DNA of 64,000 nt from Marinobacter bohaiensis (GCF_003258515.1 NZ_QGEH01000001.1:806001-870000), one strand, 5' to 3'. Positions 35,826 through 47,963 are shown, counted from the first letter of the stretch. The notes: generated from the sequence alone by a model not told the origin. Made by a program: numbers and translations.

Positions 35826-36365
35826 ATGAAGCGTTTTGTAACCAGCCTGTGCCTGGCTGCGATCGGCCTGACCGGTTGTGCGTCCTCGTCGACGGAGGAC
35901 CGACAGAGGGCGATCGCCGCCGAGCGACTGGAGCCGATCGTGGTCCGGGTCAGTGGATTCGGCACCTACGCGGATGCCACCAACGACCGCCTGGACACCC
36001 GCAAGCGGCTGCTGGCACGGCGCGCCTCCAAGCTGGATGCCTACCGGGCGCTGGCGGAGCGGGTCTACGGCACGGTGATCTACGGTAGCTCGACAGTGAA
36101 CGACTTTGTCCTCAACAACGACAACTTCCGCTCCTACGTGGACAGCTACATTCGCGGCGCCAAGCTGGTGGCGGTCAACGAACACAGCGATGGCGTGGTG
36201 GAGTCGGTGATGGAGCTCAAGCTGGAGTCCCGCTTCCGCGCCTGCGTGGCCCTGTCCGAAGACCGCGAGGTGCCTGAGCGCTGCCCGATTCCCATGCCCA
36301 TGGGCAACGACAGTCGCGGTGATGTGCACGCCGAGACGGTCGATTCGCTGTACTACCTGGAATGA
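35826..36365 (+). CDS. FlgP-like LPP20 lipoprotein
   Basis: A 179-residue lipoprotein of the LPP20 family. The signal peptide ends in the lipobox LTGC with Cys18, and the mature part shows the LPP20 repeat pattern (RRASKLDAYRALAERVYGTVI, SYIRGAKLV). In Vibrio, FlgP is an outer-membrane lipoprotein around the flagellar H-ring/basal disk and works with FlgO and FlgT. The next gene is FlgT-like, which supports a flagellar role here. GGAGAAAG precedes the ATG. FlgO is not seen. Confidence 0.82.
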   Translation: MKRFVTSLCLAAIGLTGCASSSTEDRQRAIAAERLEPIVVRVSGFGTYADATNDRLDTRKRLLARRASKLDAYRALAERVYGTVIYGSSTVNDFVLNNDNFRSYVDSYIRGAKLVAVNEHSDGVVESVMELKLESRFRACVALSEDREVPERCPIPMPMGNDSRGDVHAETVDSLYYLE

Positions 36366-36412
36366 GTCGGAAGTCTGGAATGAGACGAGCGGTTGCAAAG
36401 AGGCCGGCTGGA

Positions 36413-37612
36413 ATGAAGCGGATGAGTCGTTGGTTTGCCATTATCTCGGGCCTGCTGCTGAGCGGCAGTGTTGCCGCCGCCTGGGTGCAGGGCACCGGAC
36501 AGGCCGTGATTGTTGGTGATGACGTGGGTGCCGCCCGGGAACAGGCGCGCAACGCCGCCCTGCGTGACGCGGCCCTGCGCTACGACGCGCGGGTGGCCAG
36601 CGAGGACACCATGCACAACGGCGTGCTGACCGATTCCCGCCTGAGTGTGGCGTCGCAGGCGCGAGCCCGTCAGGTGCGGGTGCTGGAGGAGAATCGCCGC
36701 GGCAACCTGCTGCGCATGACCATCGAGGCGGACATGAGCGCCGACCAGGCTTGCCAGGCCCGGGATGCGGCCCGCTTGCGCAAGCGGGTGGCGATTACCG
36801 GATTCCCGATTGCCGATACCGATCACACCCGTATGGGGCGCGTGGCCGATGCCAGCGAGGTCCTGCCGCGGCAGTTGCAGGAGCGCCTGCAGGCGGATGG
36901 TCAGGTGCAGGTATTCGGTGCGACCGGTGTGCAGATGTTCCCGGACGTGCCCAATGCGCCGACCCGGCAGCGCTTCGACAACAGCCTGACCAACGTGATC
37001 CAGCTGGCGCGGGAACTGGATGTGCAGTTTGTCGTTACCGGTGTGATCCGCGACATGCGTCTGTCCGATCCGGAAGCCTGGGGAACCTCGATTCTCGATC
37101 GCATGCAGCGTGGTCTGGGGGTGGCGAACCAGGAGCGGCAATTCGTCGCCGATCTGATGGTGTACGACGGCTACAGCGGCTCGCCGGTGTTCCAGAAGCG
37201 TTTCGCGACGAGTGGCACCTGGGATGCGGATATGACCGACAATACCGGCTTCGGTTCGACCGCTTTCCGGGCCACCGATTACGGGCAGGCCGTGGAGCGG
37301 ACTCTGGGGCAGATGGAACAGGCGGTGAACGCCGCCCTGGCGTGCCAGCCGTTCATTACCCGCATCAGCCGGGTCGACGGCCAGAAGGTCTACCTGGCGT
37401 CCGGCGCCACGGCGGGGCTGCGCCCGGGCGATCAGCTTCAGCTCTACCGCAGTTTCCGCTTCTTCGACGCACCGGACTCAACGCCCGAGTTGACCGACTC
37501 CGGTATGACCATGACCGTCAATCACGTGCATCCGGATTTCAGCAGCGGTCTGATGCCGGATGTCGGTGCCGTGCACAACCTGCAGCGGGATGATATTGCG
37601 ATTATCTGGTGA
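36413..37612 (+). CDS. flgT: FlgT-like flagellar H-ring protein
   Basis: A periplasmic protein of about 400 residues resembling FlgT, which assembles the H-ring on the flagellar basal body in Vibrio. After a signal peptide (MKRMSRWFAIISGLLLSGSVAAA) come an N-terminal domain (about 30-110), a middle TolB-N-like domain (about 115-290, RVAITGFPIADTDHTRMG) and a small C-terminal beta domain (about 320-399). The start is ambiguous: ATGs at 36362 (overlapping the flgP stop), 36380 and 36413 are all in frame, and the last gives the best signal peptide. It is co-transcribed with the flgP-like gene. Confidence 0.82.
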   Translation: MKRMSRWFAIISGLLLSGSVAAAWVQGTGQAVIVGDDVGAAREQARNAALRDAALRYDARVASEDTMHNGVLTDSRLSVASQARARQVRVLEENRRGNLLRMTIEADMSADQACQARDAARLRKRVAITGFPIADTDHTRMGRVADASEVLPRQLQERLQADGQVQVFGATGVQMFPDVPNAPTRQRFDNSLTNVIQLARELDVQFVVTGVIRDMRLSDPEAWGTSILDRMQRGLGVANQERQFVADLMVYDGYSGSPVFQKRFATSGTWDADMTDNTGFGSTAFRATDYGQAVERTLGQMEQAVNAALACQPFITRISRVDGQKVYLASGATAGLRPGDQLQLYRSFRFFDAPDSTPELTDSGMTMTVNHVHPDFSSGLMPDVGAVHNLQRDDIAIIW

Positions 37613-37645
37613 GGGCGGCGTTGCTGAGGGGTATTAGAGGCGTCA

Positions 37646-37741
37646 TGTCGCCGGGGCTTTAGGTTCGGAACAGGCTTGTGGCCAGCCAGAGGTTGCCCGG
37701 GGCCCTTTTACGGGCCCTCCGAAGCTGCAGCTTCGGCGACA
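37646..37741 (+). repeat. 96-bp REPIN-like inverted repeat, copy 2
   Basis: Two 25-bp imperfect inverted arms (37646-37670 and 37717-37741) around a 46-bp centre. The left arm begins TGTCGCCGGGGCTTTAGGTT and the right ends CTTCGGCGACA. It matches the element at 60-155 in length, arm sequence and the centre motif TTGC-CCGGGGCC, but on the opposite strand. It fills the gap between convergent flgT and sufE. Confidence 0.75.
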
Positions 37742-37766
37742 TTGGAGATGCGGTCGAGCGTGGGAA

Positions 37767-38231
37767 TCAGACCCCGGCCGCTTCCTTCGCCGCAATGTCC
37801 CGGATCTTGCCGACCATGGCGCGCAGGCCGTTGCCGCGGGTCGGGGAGATGTGGCGGAACAGGTCGAGACGTTCGAACAGCTCGTCCACGTCCACCGACA
37901 GCAGGTCGCGCGGGGACTGGGCGTTCAGGGCGATGAGGATGATGGCGGCAAGACCGCGTACGATCATGGCGTCGCTGTCGATCAGCAGGAACAGGCGGCC
38001 GCTGTCCGGATCCGTGTAGTGGATCAGCCACACCTGGCTCTGGCAGCCGTGCACGTAGTTTTCCTCGACCCGCTCCTCATTCGGGAACGCCGGCAGCTGG
38101 CGGCCCAGGTCGATGATGTAGGCGTAGCGCTCTTCCCAGTCGTCGAGGAATTCGAACGCCTCATGGACGTCCTCCAGGGTGACTTTCTGGCCCAGGGGGT
38201 TGTCGAGGAACGATTGCTTGGCTGCTGTCAT
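37767..38231 (-). CDS. sufE: Cysteine desulfuration protein SufE
   Basis: A 154-residue sulfur acceptor that takes persulfide from SufS and passes it to the SufBCD scaffold. The sulfur-accepting Cys63 is in VHGCQSQVW, with the family motif LDDWEERYAYIIDLGRQLP upstream. It is the last gene of the suf cluster, 73 bp after sufT on the same strand. Confidence 0.94.
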   Translation of the reverse strand: MTAAKQSFLDNPLGQKVTLEDVHEAFEFLDDWEERYAYIIDLGRQLPAFPNEERVEENYVHGCQSQVWLIHYTDPDSGRLFLLIDSDAMIVRGLAAIILIALNAQSPRDLLSVDVDELFERLDLFRHISPTRGNGLRAMVGKIRDIAAKEAAGV

Positions 38232-38304
38232 AGGTATCGGGTGTAGCGTTGTCAGGATTTGCAGAGAGTGAACCGCATCGGGGTGGATGGCGCAAGGGGA
38301 GGCC

Positions 38305-38847
38305 TTACAGCATCCCCAGTTCGAGTTTGGCTTCGTCCGACAGCATGTCGTTGTTCCAGGGCGGGTCGAAGGTCAGCTCCACGGTGACCTTGTCCACGTT
38401 GGGCACGTGTTCCACCTTGCGTTTGACGTCGTCGGTGATTACCGGACCCATGCCGCAGCCGGCAGCGGTCAGGGTCATCCGGATGTAGACCTGGTTGCCC
38501 TCGTCGGTCCCGTTAGTGATCTGGCAATCGTAGATCAGCCCCAGCTCCACCACGTTGACCGGAATCTCCGGATCGTAGCAGCTGCGCATGGCCTCCCACA
38601 CCTGATTCTCGTTCACCGAACCGTCTTCCGGCGTGTCGTAGCTGCTCTGCGGCGGTTCCTTGCCCAGGGCGTCGGCGTCGTGACCTTCCACCCGCGCCAG
38701 GTTGCCGTTGACCGCCACCGTGAACGTGCCGCCCAGGGACTGGGTGATGGTCACAAAGGTATCCGACGGAATCATGATCTCCGTGCCGGACGGCACCAGT
38801 CGGGCTTCCACTTCGCGCTTGGTCAGGACAACTTCGCGTTCGGCCAT
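38305..38847 (-). CDS. sufT: Iron-sulfur cluster assembly protein SufT
   Basis: A 180-residue protein with a C-terminal MIP18/DUF59 domain (about 85-180). SufT helps mature Fe-S enzymes, especially under high demand. Visible landmarks are YDPEIPVNVVELGLIYD, MTLTAAGCGMGPVI with the conserved Cys, and VELTFDPPWNNDMLSDEAK. The N-terminal part (about 1-80) is the SufT-specific extension. It lies 29 bp after the sufA-like gene. Confidence 0.92.
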   Translation of the reverse strand: MAEREVVLTKREVEARLVPSGTEIMIPSDTFVTITQSLGGTFTVAVNGNLARVEGHDADALGKEPPQSSYDTPEDGSVNENQVWEAMRSCYDPEIPVNVVELGLIYDCQITNGTDEGNQVYIRMTLTAAGCGMGPVITDDVKRKVEHVPNVDKVTVELTFDPPWNNDMLSDEAKLELGML

Positions 38848-38876
38848 GGGGGAATGTCGCCTCGCTTATCGGTGAA

Positions 38877-39230
38877 TCAGGAGATGGAGAAGCTTTCGCC
38901 GCAACCGCACTCGGCGGTGGCGTTGGGATTGCGGAAATGGAACATGGAGTTCAGTCCTTCCCGAATGAAGTCGATCTCGGTGCCGTTGACGACCGCCAGG
39001 TGCTTGCGCTCGACGTAGACGTCCACATCATCGACGGTGAAGATGGCGTCGTCCTCACCCTGTTCGGTGACCCATTCGGTCTCGTACATGAAACCCGAGC
39101 AGCCGCTCTTGCGGACGGCCAGGCGGATGCCGCGGGCCTCCGGGTGCTTCTCAAGCTGCTTGCGCACGTGTGACACCGCGGCGGGTGTCAGGGTCACGCC
39201 CACGCTGGGGGTAAAGGTTTCAGCCGTCAT
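38877..39230 (-). CDS. sufA: A-type Fe-S carrier (SufA-like)
   Basis: A 117-residue A-type iron-sulfur carrier that receives clusters from SufBCD and hands them to apoproteins. Its three cluster-binding cysteines, Cys44 (SGCSGF), Cys108 and Cys110 (CGCG), match the family. It sits between sufS and sufT, so SufA is the likely identity; IscA or ErpA cannot be excluded from sequence alone. Confidence 0.9.
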   Translation of the reverse strand: MTAETFTPSVGVTLTPAAVSHVRKQLEKHPEARGIRLAVRKSGCSGFMYETEWVTEQGEDDAIFTVDDVDVYVERKHLAVVNGTEIDFIREGLNSMFHFRNPNATAECGCGESFSIS

Positions 39231-39253
39231 CGATTCGCCTCCCGATCAATCCG

Positions 39254-40501
<1,248 letters not shown>

Positions 40502-40506
40502 GTCGC

Positions 40507-41796
40507 TCAGGCTCCCTCGAACGCTTGTTCGATAAACCGGTTCAGACGCGCCTGTACGGTTTCCCGCACCGCCTCGACCGGAATCTGCTCGATCAGTTCG
40601 TTGATGAACGCCATGGAGAGCAGGGTGTTGGCCTCGCGCCGGTCGATGCCGCGGGACACCAGGTAGAACAGGGCGGTGTCGTCCAGCTGGCCGACGGTGG
40701 CGCCGTGGGCGCATTTGACGTCGTCGGCGTAGATTTCCAGCTCCGGCTTGGTGTCGATTTCCGCACCGGTGGAGAGCAGCAGGTTCTTGTTGCTCATGTT
40801 GGCGTTCGACTTCTGCGCATCCGGGTGAATGTGGATGCGGCCATTGAAGATGGCGTGGGACTCGTCCGCGGCGATGTTGCGATAGGTTTCCTCGCTGTCG
40901 CAGTGGGCGGCCACGTGTTCAATGGTGGTGTGGTTGTCGAAATGCTGTTTGCCCTGGGTCACGGCGACGCCGTTGAGGCGGCAGTTGGCGCCGGACTCTT
41001 CCAGGCGCACCTGCAGGTCGTGCCGGCGCAGCGGGCCGCCGAAGCCGACGCAATGGCTGTCCAGGCGGGCGTGGCCGAGCAGGCGCACGCCGGTGGCGCC
41101 GATGTGGTAGGTGTTCTCACCTTCCAGGGCCAGACGCACGCTGGTGATGTTGGCGCCGTCCGCCAGGCTGAATTCGGTGACGGTGTCCACCAGGGCCGGT
41201 TGTTCGCCGGTGGAGATGTATTCCTCGACCAGGGTCATCTGGCTGTTGGCGCCGGCGTCCACGTAGATGCGCGGGTAGACGGAGCCGGACGCTTCGGCGT
41301 CGGTCTCGGCGATCACGAACAGCGGACGGTCGAGCACCGCGCCCTGGCGCAGGCGGATGAACAGGCCGTCCTCGAAACGGGCGGTGTTCAGGCGCGCCAT
41401 CTGCACGGCCTTGCTGTCCAGGGTGTTGTCCAGGCGCTCGGCCAGGGACTGGGCGGTGACTTCGTCCAGATCGGCGAAGCTGCGGATCTCGATGCCGTCC
41501 ACGTCCGGGAAATCACTCGCTTCCGGCACCACCACGCCGTTGTGAATGACCACGTGGTAGCCGTCCATCGCCAGGGCCGGGCCGGCCTTGTAACCGGACG
41601 GCAGGTTGGCCGCGAGGGTGTCGTCCAGCTTCAGGTAACGGCTGGAGTACTTCCAGTTCTCGGTCCTGCGCGTCGGTAGCGGCATGTCCACCAGGGCGCT
41701 CCCGCGCTGTTCACGCAGCTTGCGCAGCGGTTCCGGCAGCTTGGCGCCGGACGCCTCGAGAAACGCGCCGGAAAGGGTCGGTGCTGCTTTCATCAT
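40507..41796 (-). CDS. sufD: Fe-S cluster assembly protein SufD
   Basis: A 429-residue scaffold subunit forming SufBC2D. The C-terminal SufB/SufD core is clear (IRLALEGENTYHIGATGVRL, HAIFNGRIHIHPDAQKSNA, CAHGATVGQLDDTALFYLVS with the conserved Cys-Ala-His). The start at 41796 has GGAGG six bases upstream. It is flanked by sufC (11 bp) and sufS (5 bp), a tight unit. Confidence 0.95.
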   Translation of the reverse strand: MMKAAPTLSGAFLEASGAKLPEPLRKLREQRGSALVDMPLPTRRTENWKYSSRYLKLDDTLAANLPSGYKAGPALAMDGYHVVIHNGVVVPEASDFPDVDGIEIRSFADLDEVTAQSLAERLDNTLDSKAVQMARLNTARFEDGLFIRLRQGAVLDRPLFVIAETDAEASGSVYPRIYVDAGANSQMTLVEEYISTGEQPALVDTVTEFSLADGANITSVRLALEGENTYHIGATGVRLLGHARLDSHCVGFGGPLRRHDLQVRLEESGANCRLNGVAVTQGKQHFDNHTTIEHVAAHCDSEETYRNIAADESHAIFNGRIHIHPDAQKSNANMSNKNLLLSTGAEIDTKPELEIYADDVKCAHGATVGQLDDTALFYLVSRGIDRREANTLLSMAFINELIEQIPVEAVRETVQARLNRFIEQAFEGA

Positions 41797-41807
41797 AACC
41801 AACCTCC

Positions 41808-42575
41808 TTAGCCGGCCTCGACTTCGTCTGCGTCCTTGATACCGAGCCAGCCGTAGCCGCGCTCTTCCAGTTCCAGAGCCAGCTCGCGACCGCCGGACTT
41901 GACGATCTTGCCGGCGGCCAGCACGTGCACGTAGTCCGGCACGATGTGGTTCAGCAGACGCTGATAATGCGTGACCATCAGTACGGCGCGCTCCGGGGAG
42001 CGCAGGGCGTTGACGCCGTCGGCGACCACCTTGAGGGCGTCGATGTCCAGGCCGGAGTCGGTTTCGTCGAGGATCGCCAGACGCGGCTGCAGCAGCAGGG
42101 CCTGGAGGATCTCGTTGCGCTTCTTCTCACCGCCGGAGAAGCCTTCGTTGACGCCGCGCTTGAGGAACGCCGGGTCCAGGTCCACCTGCTTGGTGGTTTC
42201 CTTGGCCAGCTTCATGAAATCGACCGCGCTGAGCTCTTCCTCGCCGTGATGGGCGCGCATGGCGTTGACCGCGGTGCGCAGGAACTGCAGGTTGCTGACG
42301 CCGGGGATTTCCACCGGGTACTGGAACGCCAGGAAGATGCCTTCGCGGGCGCGCTCCTCGGTTTCCAGTTCCAGCAGGTCCTTGCCGTCGAGCGTGATTT
42401 CGCCGCCGGTGACCTCGTAGGCTTCGTTGCCGGCCAGGATCGCGGACAGGGTGCTCTTGCCGGAGCCGTTGGGGCCCATGATGGCGTGAACTTCACCCGG
42501 TTTGATGTCCAGGTCGATGCCCTTGAGGATTTCCTTGCCGTCGACGGCGGCGTGCAGGTTACGAATGCTCAGCAT
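41808..42575 (-). CDS. sufC: Fe-S cluster assembly ATPase SufC
   Basis: A 255-residue ABC-type ATPase of the SufBCD scaffold. Walker A GPNGSGKST is at about 35-43, the signature reads FSGGEKKRNEI near 146-156 and Walker B is LAILDETDSGLD near 170-181. It has no membrane partner; it powers structural changes in SufB and SufD. Confidence 0.97.
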   Translation of the reverse strand: MLSIRNLHAAVDGKEILKGIDLDIKPGEVHAIMGPNGSGKSTLSAILAGNEAYEVTGGEITLDGKDLLELETEERAREGIFLAFQYPVEIPGVSNLQFLRTAVNAMRAHHGEEELSAVDFMKLAKETTKQVDLDPAFLKRGVNEGFSGGEKKRNEILQALLLQPRLAILDETDSGLDIDALKVVADGVNALRSPERAVLMVTHYQRLLNHIVPDYVHVLAAGKIVKSGGRELALELEERGYGWLGIKDADEVEAG

Positions 42576-42646
42576 GGATTGTGATCTCTCTCTGAATTCC
42601 TGAATTCTGTGTGCGTGGTCGTTCGCAGGCCGTTAAGCCGGGCCCG

Positions 42647-44095
<1,449 letters not shown>

Positions 44096-44663
44096 GATCG
44101 TCGCTCCGTCTCTCTCAGGTGCGGTCTTCGGTTGCGAGCCCGCAGACTCTGTTAACTGTTGCGAGCGCCGCGATGTAAAGGCGCCCTCGTAATCAATTGG
44201 CCCAATGGCTCGGGCGCAATGACGCCGGGGATTTGTCTCTCACCGTGCGGCACTGGGCCCTTATCGTTCTTATGGGGTGGTCTTCTGGGGGAGGATTGTA
44301 CAATATCAGAGTAAAATAGTCAGGTATTAAATGGTCGTACCGGCATGGCCGCTCCCGGAAGCCCGCCGACGCTGCCAGACCTTCCGAAGGCCGCGTATTA
44401 TAACGCAGTTTGAGCCAATTGGTTACTTTCTGGCTGATGCGGTCAGCGCATGATCCGGATGCGGCTAATCAGGGGGATAAAGGAATTCAATGTTAGTGGC
44501 CGGGAGGTCTGGTGTCCTGTCTGGTCAATTCGCGTATTTGCTCTATCCTGTGTCACCCGTTGACGCTGTGCTGTGAATGACGGTTCCTTCCGAGAACGCC
44601 GCCGGGTGGGAAGGGCTTTTGCGGCCTTGACTGTTTTTTTGAATCCGAGGAGTTGCCCGTCCC
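44096..44663. other. Regulatory gap between sufB and the AEC carrier
   Basis: 568 bp without a gene. It contains the sufB promoter and IscR-like site (44295-44327). A second possible minus-strand -10 (TATAAT at 44397-44402, with TAACCA 17 bp upstream) could be a second start. The 44096-44290 stretch is the suf leader. No iscR or sufR gene is present here. Nothing else is recognised. Confidence 0.6.
44295..44327 (-). promoter_or_regulatory. suf promoter overlapped by type-1 IscR-like site
   Basis: Minus strand: a 25-bp element at 44303-44327 with left half ATACCTGACTA and right half ACTCTGATAT closely follows the type-1 IscR consensus (ATA-YY-GACTA ... AGTC-RR-TAT). The promoter is built into it: -35 CTGACT (44318-44323), 17-bp spacer, -10 TACAAT (44295-44300). 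Binding would block RNA polymerase, so [2Fe-2S]-loaded IscR would repress suf, a plausible feedback loop. The iscR gene itself is not in the window. Confidence 0.75.
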
Positions 44664-45584
44664 ATGGCCGTTGTCCTGTCCCTGTTCGTCAAACTCCTGC
44701 CGCTCTACATCACGGTCCTGCTGGGCTGGATCGCCGGGCGCTATCTCGAAGCCAGCGGGCGTCACATCGCCGGCATCATGCTCTACATCGTGACCCCGTC
44801 GGTGATCTTCTCCGGGGTGATGGCCGCGCCGCTGACGCCGGAAGTGCTGCTGATGCCGGCCATCGTGTTCGCGTTCTGCGTGCTGGTCAGCCTGCCGCAC
44901 ATGGCCGTCGGCCGGCGCCTGCTCAAAGACGGCAGCGCCAACATCGTGCCGCTGGCGGTGGGCACCGGCAATACTGGTTACTTCGGCATTCCCGTGGCCT
45001 TGCTGCTGTTCGGGGAAGAGGGCGTGGCGCTCTACATCGTCTGCATGCTGGGCACCACGCTGTTCGAGAATTCGGTGGGCTACTATCTGGCCGGCCGCGG
45101 CCGCTACAGCGCGCGGGACTGCCTGGTCCGGGTGGTCCGGCTGCCGGCGATCTACGCCTTTGCCCTGGGGGTGGTGCTTAACCTGAGTGGCTTTGCCATA
45201 CCGGACGTGTTCGTGCCGCTGTTCGATAACTTGCGCGGCGCCTACAGTATCCTGGGCATGATGATCGTGGGCATGAGCATCCTCAATTTCCGTGGCCTGA
45301 TGGGCAACGTGCGGTTCACCGGGCTGGCGTTCTTCGGCAAGTTCGTGGTCTGGCCGCTGGCGGCCCTGGCGTTCTGGTTTGTCGACAGCCACTGGCTCGG
45401 TTTCTACGATGACGCGGTCTATCGCGCCATCTTCCTGGTATCCATCACGCCCATGGCGGCCAACACCGTGGTCATCGCCACCCTGCTGGATGCCTCGCCC
45501 CGTCAGGCGGCGGGCACCACGCTGCTGAGTACCCTGTTTGCGCTGATCTATATCCCGGTGATGGTGGCGATCTTTCTGAGTTAG
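44664..45584 (+). CDS. AEC family transporter
   Basis: A 306-residue inner-membrane carrier of the auxin efflux carrier family, with about ten hydrophobic segments in two halves. The conserved discontinuous helix of the second half reads [19 protein letters not shown]. Substrates in this family are small carboxylates such as malate or malonate, or are unknown. GAGGAG lies nine bases before the ATG. It is convergent with the photolyase gene and overlaps it by four bases. Confidence 0.85.
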   Translation: MAVVLSLFVKLLPLYITVLLGWIAGRYLEASGRHIAGIMLYIVTPSVIFSGVMAAPLTPEVLLMPAIVFAFCVLVSLPHMAVGRRLLKDGSANIVPLAVGTGNTGYFGIPVALLLFGEEGVALYIVCMLGTTLFENSVGYYLAGRGRYSARDCLVRVVRLPAIYAFALGVVLNLSGFAIPDVFVPLFDNLRGAYSILGMMIVGMSILNFRGLMGNVRFTGLAFFGKFVVWPLAALAFWFVDSHWLGFYDDAVYRAIFLVSITPMAANTVVIATLLDASPRQAAGTTLLSTLFALIYIPVMVAIFLS

Positions 45585-47104
45585 TCGAACAGAGACAGCT
45601 GGTTGTCGCCGGCGCCGGCTTTGCCGCGAACCTTCGGGCGGCTCTGGCGGGGTCCCTTGCGGCTGCTGTGGCGTTCGAGCACCCGGTCGGTTTCCTGCTG
45701 CGTGACGTGCTCACGGCGGAATTCGGCCACCGCCAGCCGTGCGCTGCGGGCGGCCAGGTCATGGTCGCACACCGGCTCCGGATAACGCTCGCCCCCGTAG
45801 AGACCGTGCTGATGCGCGGTCATGTGCCAGGGGCTGTGGATGAAGTCGTCGGGCACGCCTTCCAGTTCCGGGATCCAGCGCCGGATGAAGGTGCCCTGCG
45901 GGTCCAGCTTGCGGGACTGCAGTTCCGGGTTGTAGATGCGCAGGGCGTTGATGCCGGTCAGGCCACTCTGCATCTGGGCCTGCGGGTAGTGGATGCCCGC
46001 TTCGAAATCGGTGAACAGGCGCGCCAGGTGCAGGGCCGGATCGCGCCAGTGCAGCCACAACTGGTAGCTGGCGACGGCCATCAGCATGGCGCGCATGCGG
46101 AAGTTGATCCAGCCGGTTGCCTGCAGCGCCCGCATGCAGGCGTCCACCAGCGGCCAGCCGGTTTCGCCCCGGGCCCAGCGGTCCAGCCGTTCCCGGTCGT
46201 TGGGGCCGGACTTCAGGTTCTCCAGCTCGCGATGGATGGCGCGGAATTCCAGCTCCGGCTCGTCCTCCAGCTTCTGGATGAAATGGCAGTGCCAGTGCAG
46301 CCGTGAGCGGAAGCTGCGCAGGCTGCGCTGACGGCGGGGCAGGCTGGACGGGTGCTCGCCGTTGTCGCGGCTGGCCTGATAGATCTGACGCAGGCTCAGC
46401 GTGCCGTAGGCGATGTGCGGGCTTAGCCGGGAGCAACCACTGACGGCGCTGTTGGGGCTGGAGATGTTGTACTGATAGCCGATACAGCGGCGATTGAGAA
46501 AGGATGTGAGTAACCGCTCACCCGCCTCGCTGCCACCGGCCTGGCGGTCCGGGCAGTCGCTTTCGTCGGCGCAGGGCGGTGGGGTCAGATCGAGCGCGCC
46601 CGGCTCGTCGTTGCCCGCGGCCATCAGCCGCTCCGGGCTGACGACCGGTTCGCTCCGCATCAGCCCGTTCCACGCCTGGTCCCAGAGATCCCGGTCCGGC
46701 AGGCGCCGTACCACGCCAAACTGGGACCATTCGCGGAATGCGATGCCGCGTTCCGTGCACCAGTCGATCACCCGCCTGTCGCGCCGGAAAGTCCAGTCGT
46801 TGCCGGTTTCCTCGTGGGCCAGGACCCGTTTGATGCCGTGGGTCTGATGGAGTCGCTCAAAGACCGCCGTCACCTCGCCGCGCTCGACCCGCAGCGGCGC
46901 GCCCAGCCGCGTCAGTTGGCGATGCAGCGATGCCAGACTGTCGGCGATGAAGGCCCACTGGCGCCGGCTGGTGTCGGGCAACTGCCAGTAGTCCGGTTCG
47001 ACCACGTACAGCGGCAAGACCGGCTCGCCGTATTCGGCGGCGGCCGCCAGCGGGGCGTGATCCTGAATCCGCAGGTCGCGCTTGAACCAGACCAGCGTTG
47101 TCAT
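45581..47104 (-). CDS. Cryptochrome/deoxyribodipyrimidine photolyase family protein
   Basis: A 507-residue FAD-binding photolyase/cryptochrome-family protein. The N-terminal antenna-binding Rossmann fold begins [18 protein letters not shown]; the C-terminal FAD domain has [24 protein letters not shown] and [21 protein letters not shown]. This subfamily usually pairs with DUF2256, as here, where the two genes overlap by four bases. Whether it repairs DNA or acts as a photoreceptor is not clear. The start at 47104 replaces the longer frame to 47215 because that is where the protein pattern begins. Confidence 0.88.
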   Translation of the reverse strand: MTTLVWFKRDLRIQDHAPLAAAAEYGEPVLPLYVVEPDYWQLPDTSRRQWAFIADSLASLHRQLTRLGAPLRVERGEVTAVFERLHQTHGIKRVLAHEETGNDWTFRRDRRVIDWCTERGIAFREWSQFGVVRRLPDRDLWDQAWNGLMRSEPVVSPERLMAAGNDEPGALDLTPPPCADESDCPDRQAGGSEAGERLLTSFLNRRCIGYQYNISSPNSAVSGCSRLSPHIAYGTLSLRQIYQASRDNGEHPSSLPRRQRSLRSFRSRLHWHCHFIQKLEDEPELEFRAIHRELENLKSGPNDRERLDRWARGETGWPLVDACMRALQATGWINFRMRAMLMAVASYQLWLHWRDPALHLARLFTDFEAGIHYPQAQMQSGLTGINALRIYNPELQSRKLDPQGTFIRRWIPELEGVPDDFIHSPWHMTAHQHGLYGGERYPEPVCDHDLAARSARLAVAEFRREHVTQQETDRVLERHSSRKGPRQSRPKVRGKAGAGDNQLSLFD

Positions 47105-47256
47105 GACGCGGTATTCCGCAAGTGGCCGCGTTGGCGACGACAGCGTTCGCTGCAGTAGCGCACGCGCTCCCAGTCCCGCGCCCATTTGCGGCGCCAGGCA
47201 AAGGGGCGCTCGCACACGGGGCAGATTTTCTCAGGCAGATGGGGCTTACTGTGCAT
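47101..47256 (-). CDS. DUF2256 zinc-ribbon protein
   Basis: A 51-residue protein of the DUF2256 family, with four cysteines in two pairs (CPVCERPF and YCSERCRRQ) that should bind zinc. It is often encoded immediately before the cryptochrome-type photolyase and here overlaps its start by four bases, so the two are co-translated. Its role is unknown but probably connected to the photolyase. Confidence 0.88.
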   Translation of the reverse strand: MHSKPHLPEKICPVCERPFAWRRKWARDWERVRYCSERCRRQRGHLRNTAS

Positions 47257-47405
47257 CGCAACTAACCTGTGACGACGTATCCTGAAGTGGAACGGTAACC
47301 CGGAATACGCGACGCTGCCCGGTCCGGATTGATCCATTCTGACTGAACTTTCAGGCCGGCAACGGGACTATGGCTGAGAAGGGCGAACAGGCGCGGGGAG
47401 GCGAT

Positions 47406-47963
47406 ATGCGAGGTGTGATTGTCTTGTTCCTGATGTGGGCGCTGCCCTGGACGGGCGAGGCGGCTTTTCGCTGCGGCACCAGCCTGGTCGATGAGGGCGA
47501 CTGGCCGGTCGAGGTCCGCGAGAAATGCGGTGAACCGGATTACGTGGCGATCTACCCCCAGGCGGCGCTGCCCGGCATCGGTATCGTCCAGACCGTCGAG
47601 CACTGGTATTACAACCCGGGACCACGGAGCTTCGTGCGCCGGCTGATTTTCCGCAACGGCAAGCTACGCCAGGAAGAGAGCCTGGGCTACGGTTTCCTGC
47701 CCGGTGCTCCGGGCAACTGCTCGCCGCGGATGCTGCGCGAGGGCATGAACGAGTTCGAGATCGTCCGCCGCTGCGGCGAGCCGCTGTCCAAGCGCGTCGA
47801 GTGGGTTCTGCCCCGGCGTCGCGTGGATCACTACAGCGGGTACTCGGCCTATCCCCAGGAGGAATGGCTGTACGAATTCGGCCCCAACGAGTTCCGCCGC
47901 GTCGTCACCTTCCGCGAAGGCCGTCTCATCCGGGTGGAGACGGCGGGCAAGCCCGGCCAATAG
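47406..47963 (+). CDS. DUF2845 family exported protein
   Basis: A 185-residue protein with a signal peptide (about 1-19, ending TGEAAF) and two DUF2845 repeats. The first repeat begins FRCGTSLVDEGDWPVEVREKCGEP and the second near residue 100 (NEFEIVRRCGEPLSKR), each with the VRxxCGEP pattern. Conserved cysteines suggest a disulfide-stabilised periplasmic protein. Function unknown. GGGGAGGCG precedes the ATG at 47406. It opens a plus-strand pair with the tandem HAD gene 70 bp downstream. Confidence 0.85.
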   Translation: MRGVIVLFLMWALPWTGEAAFRCGTSLVDEGDWPVEVREKCGEPDYVAIYPQAALPGIGIVQTVEHWYYNPGPRSFVRRLIFRNGKLRQEESLGYGFLPGAPGNCSPRMLREGMNEFEIVRRCGEPLSKRVEWVLPRRRVDHYSGYSAYPQEEWLYEFGPNEFRRVVTFREGRLIRVETAGKPGQ

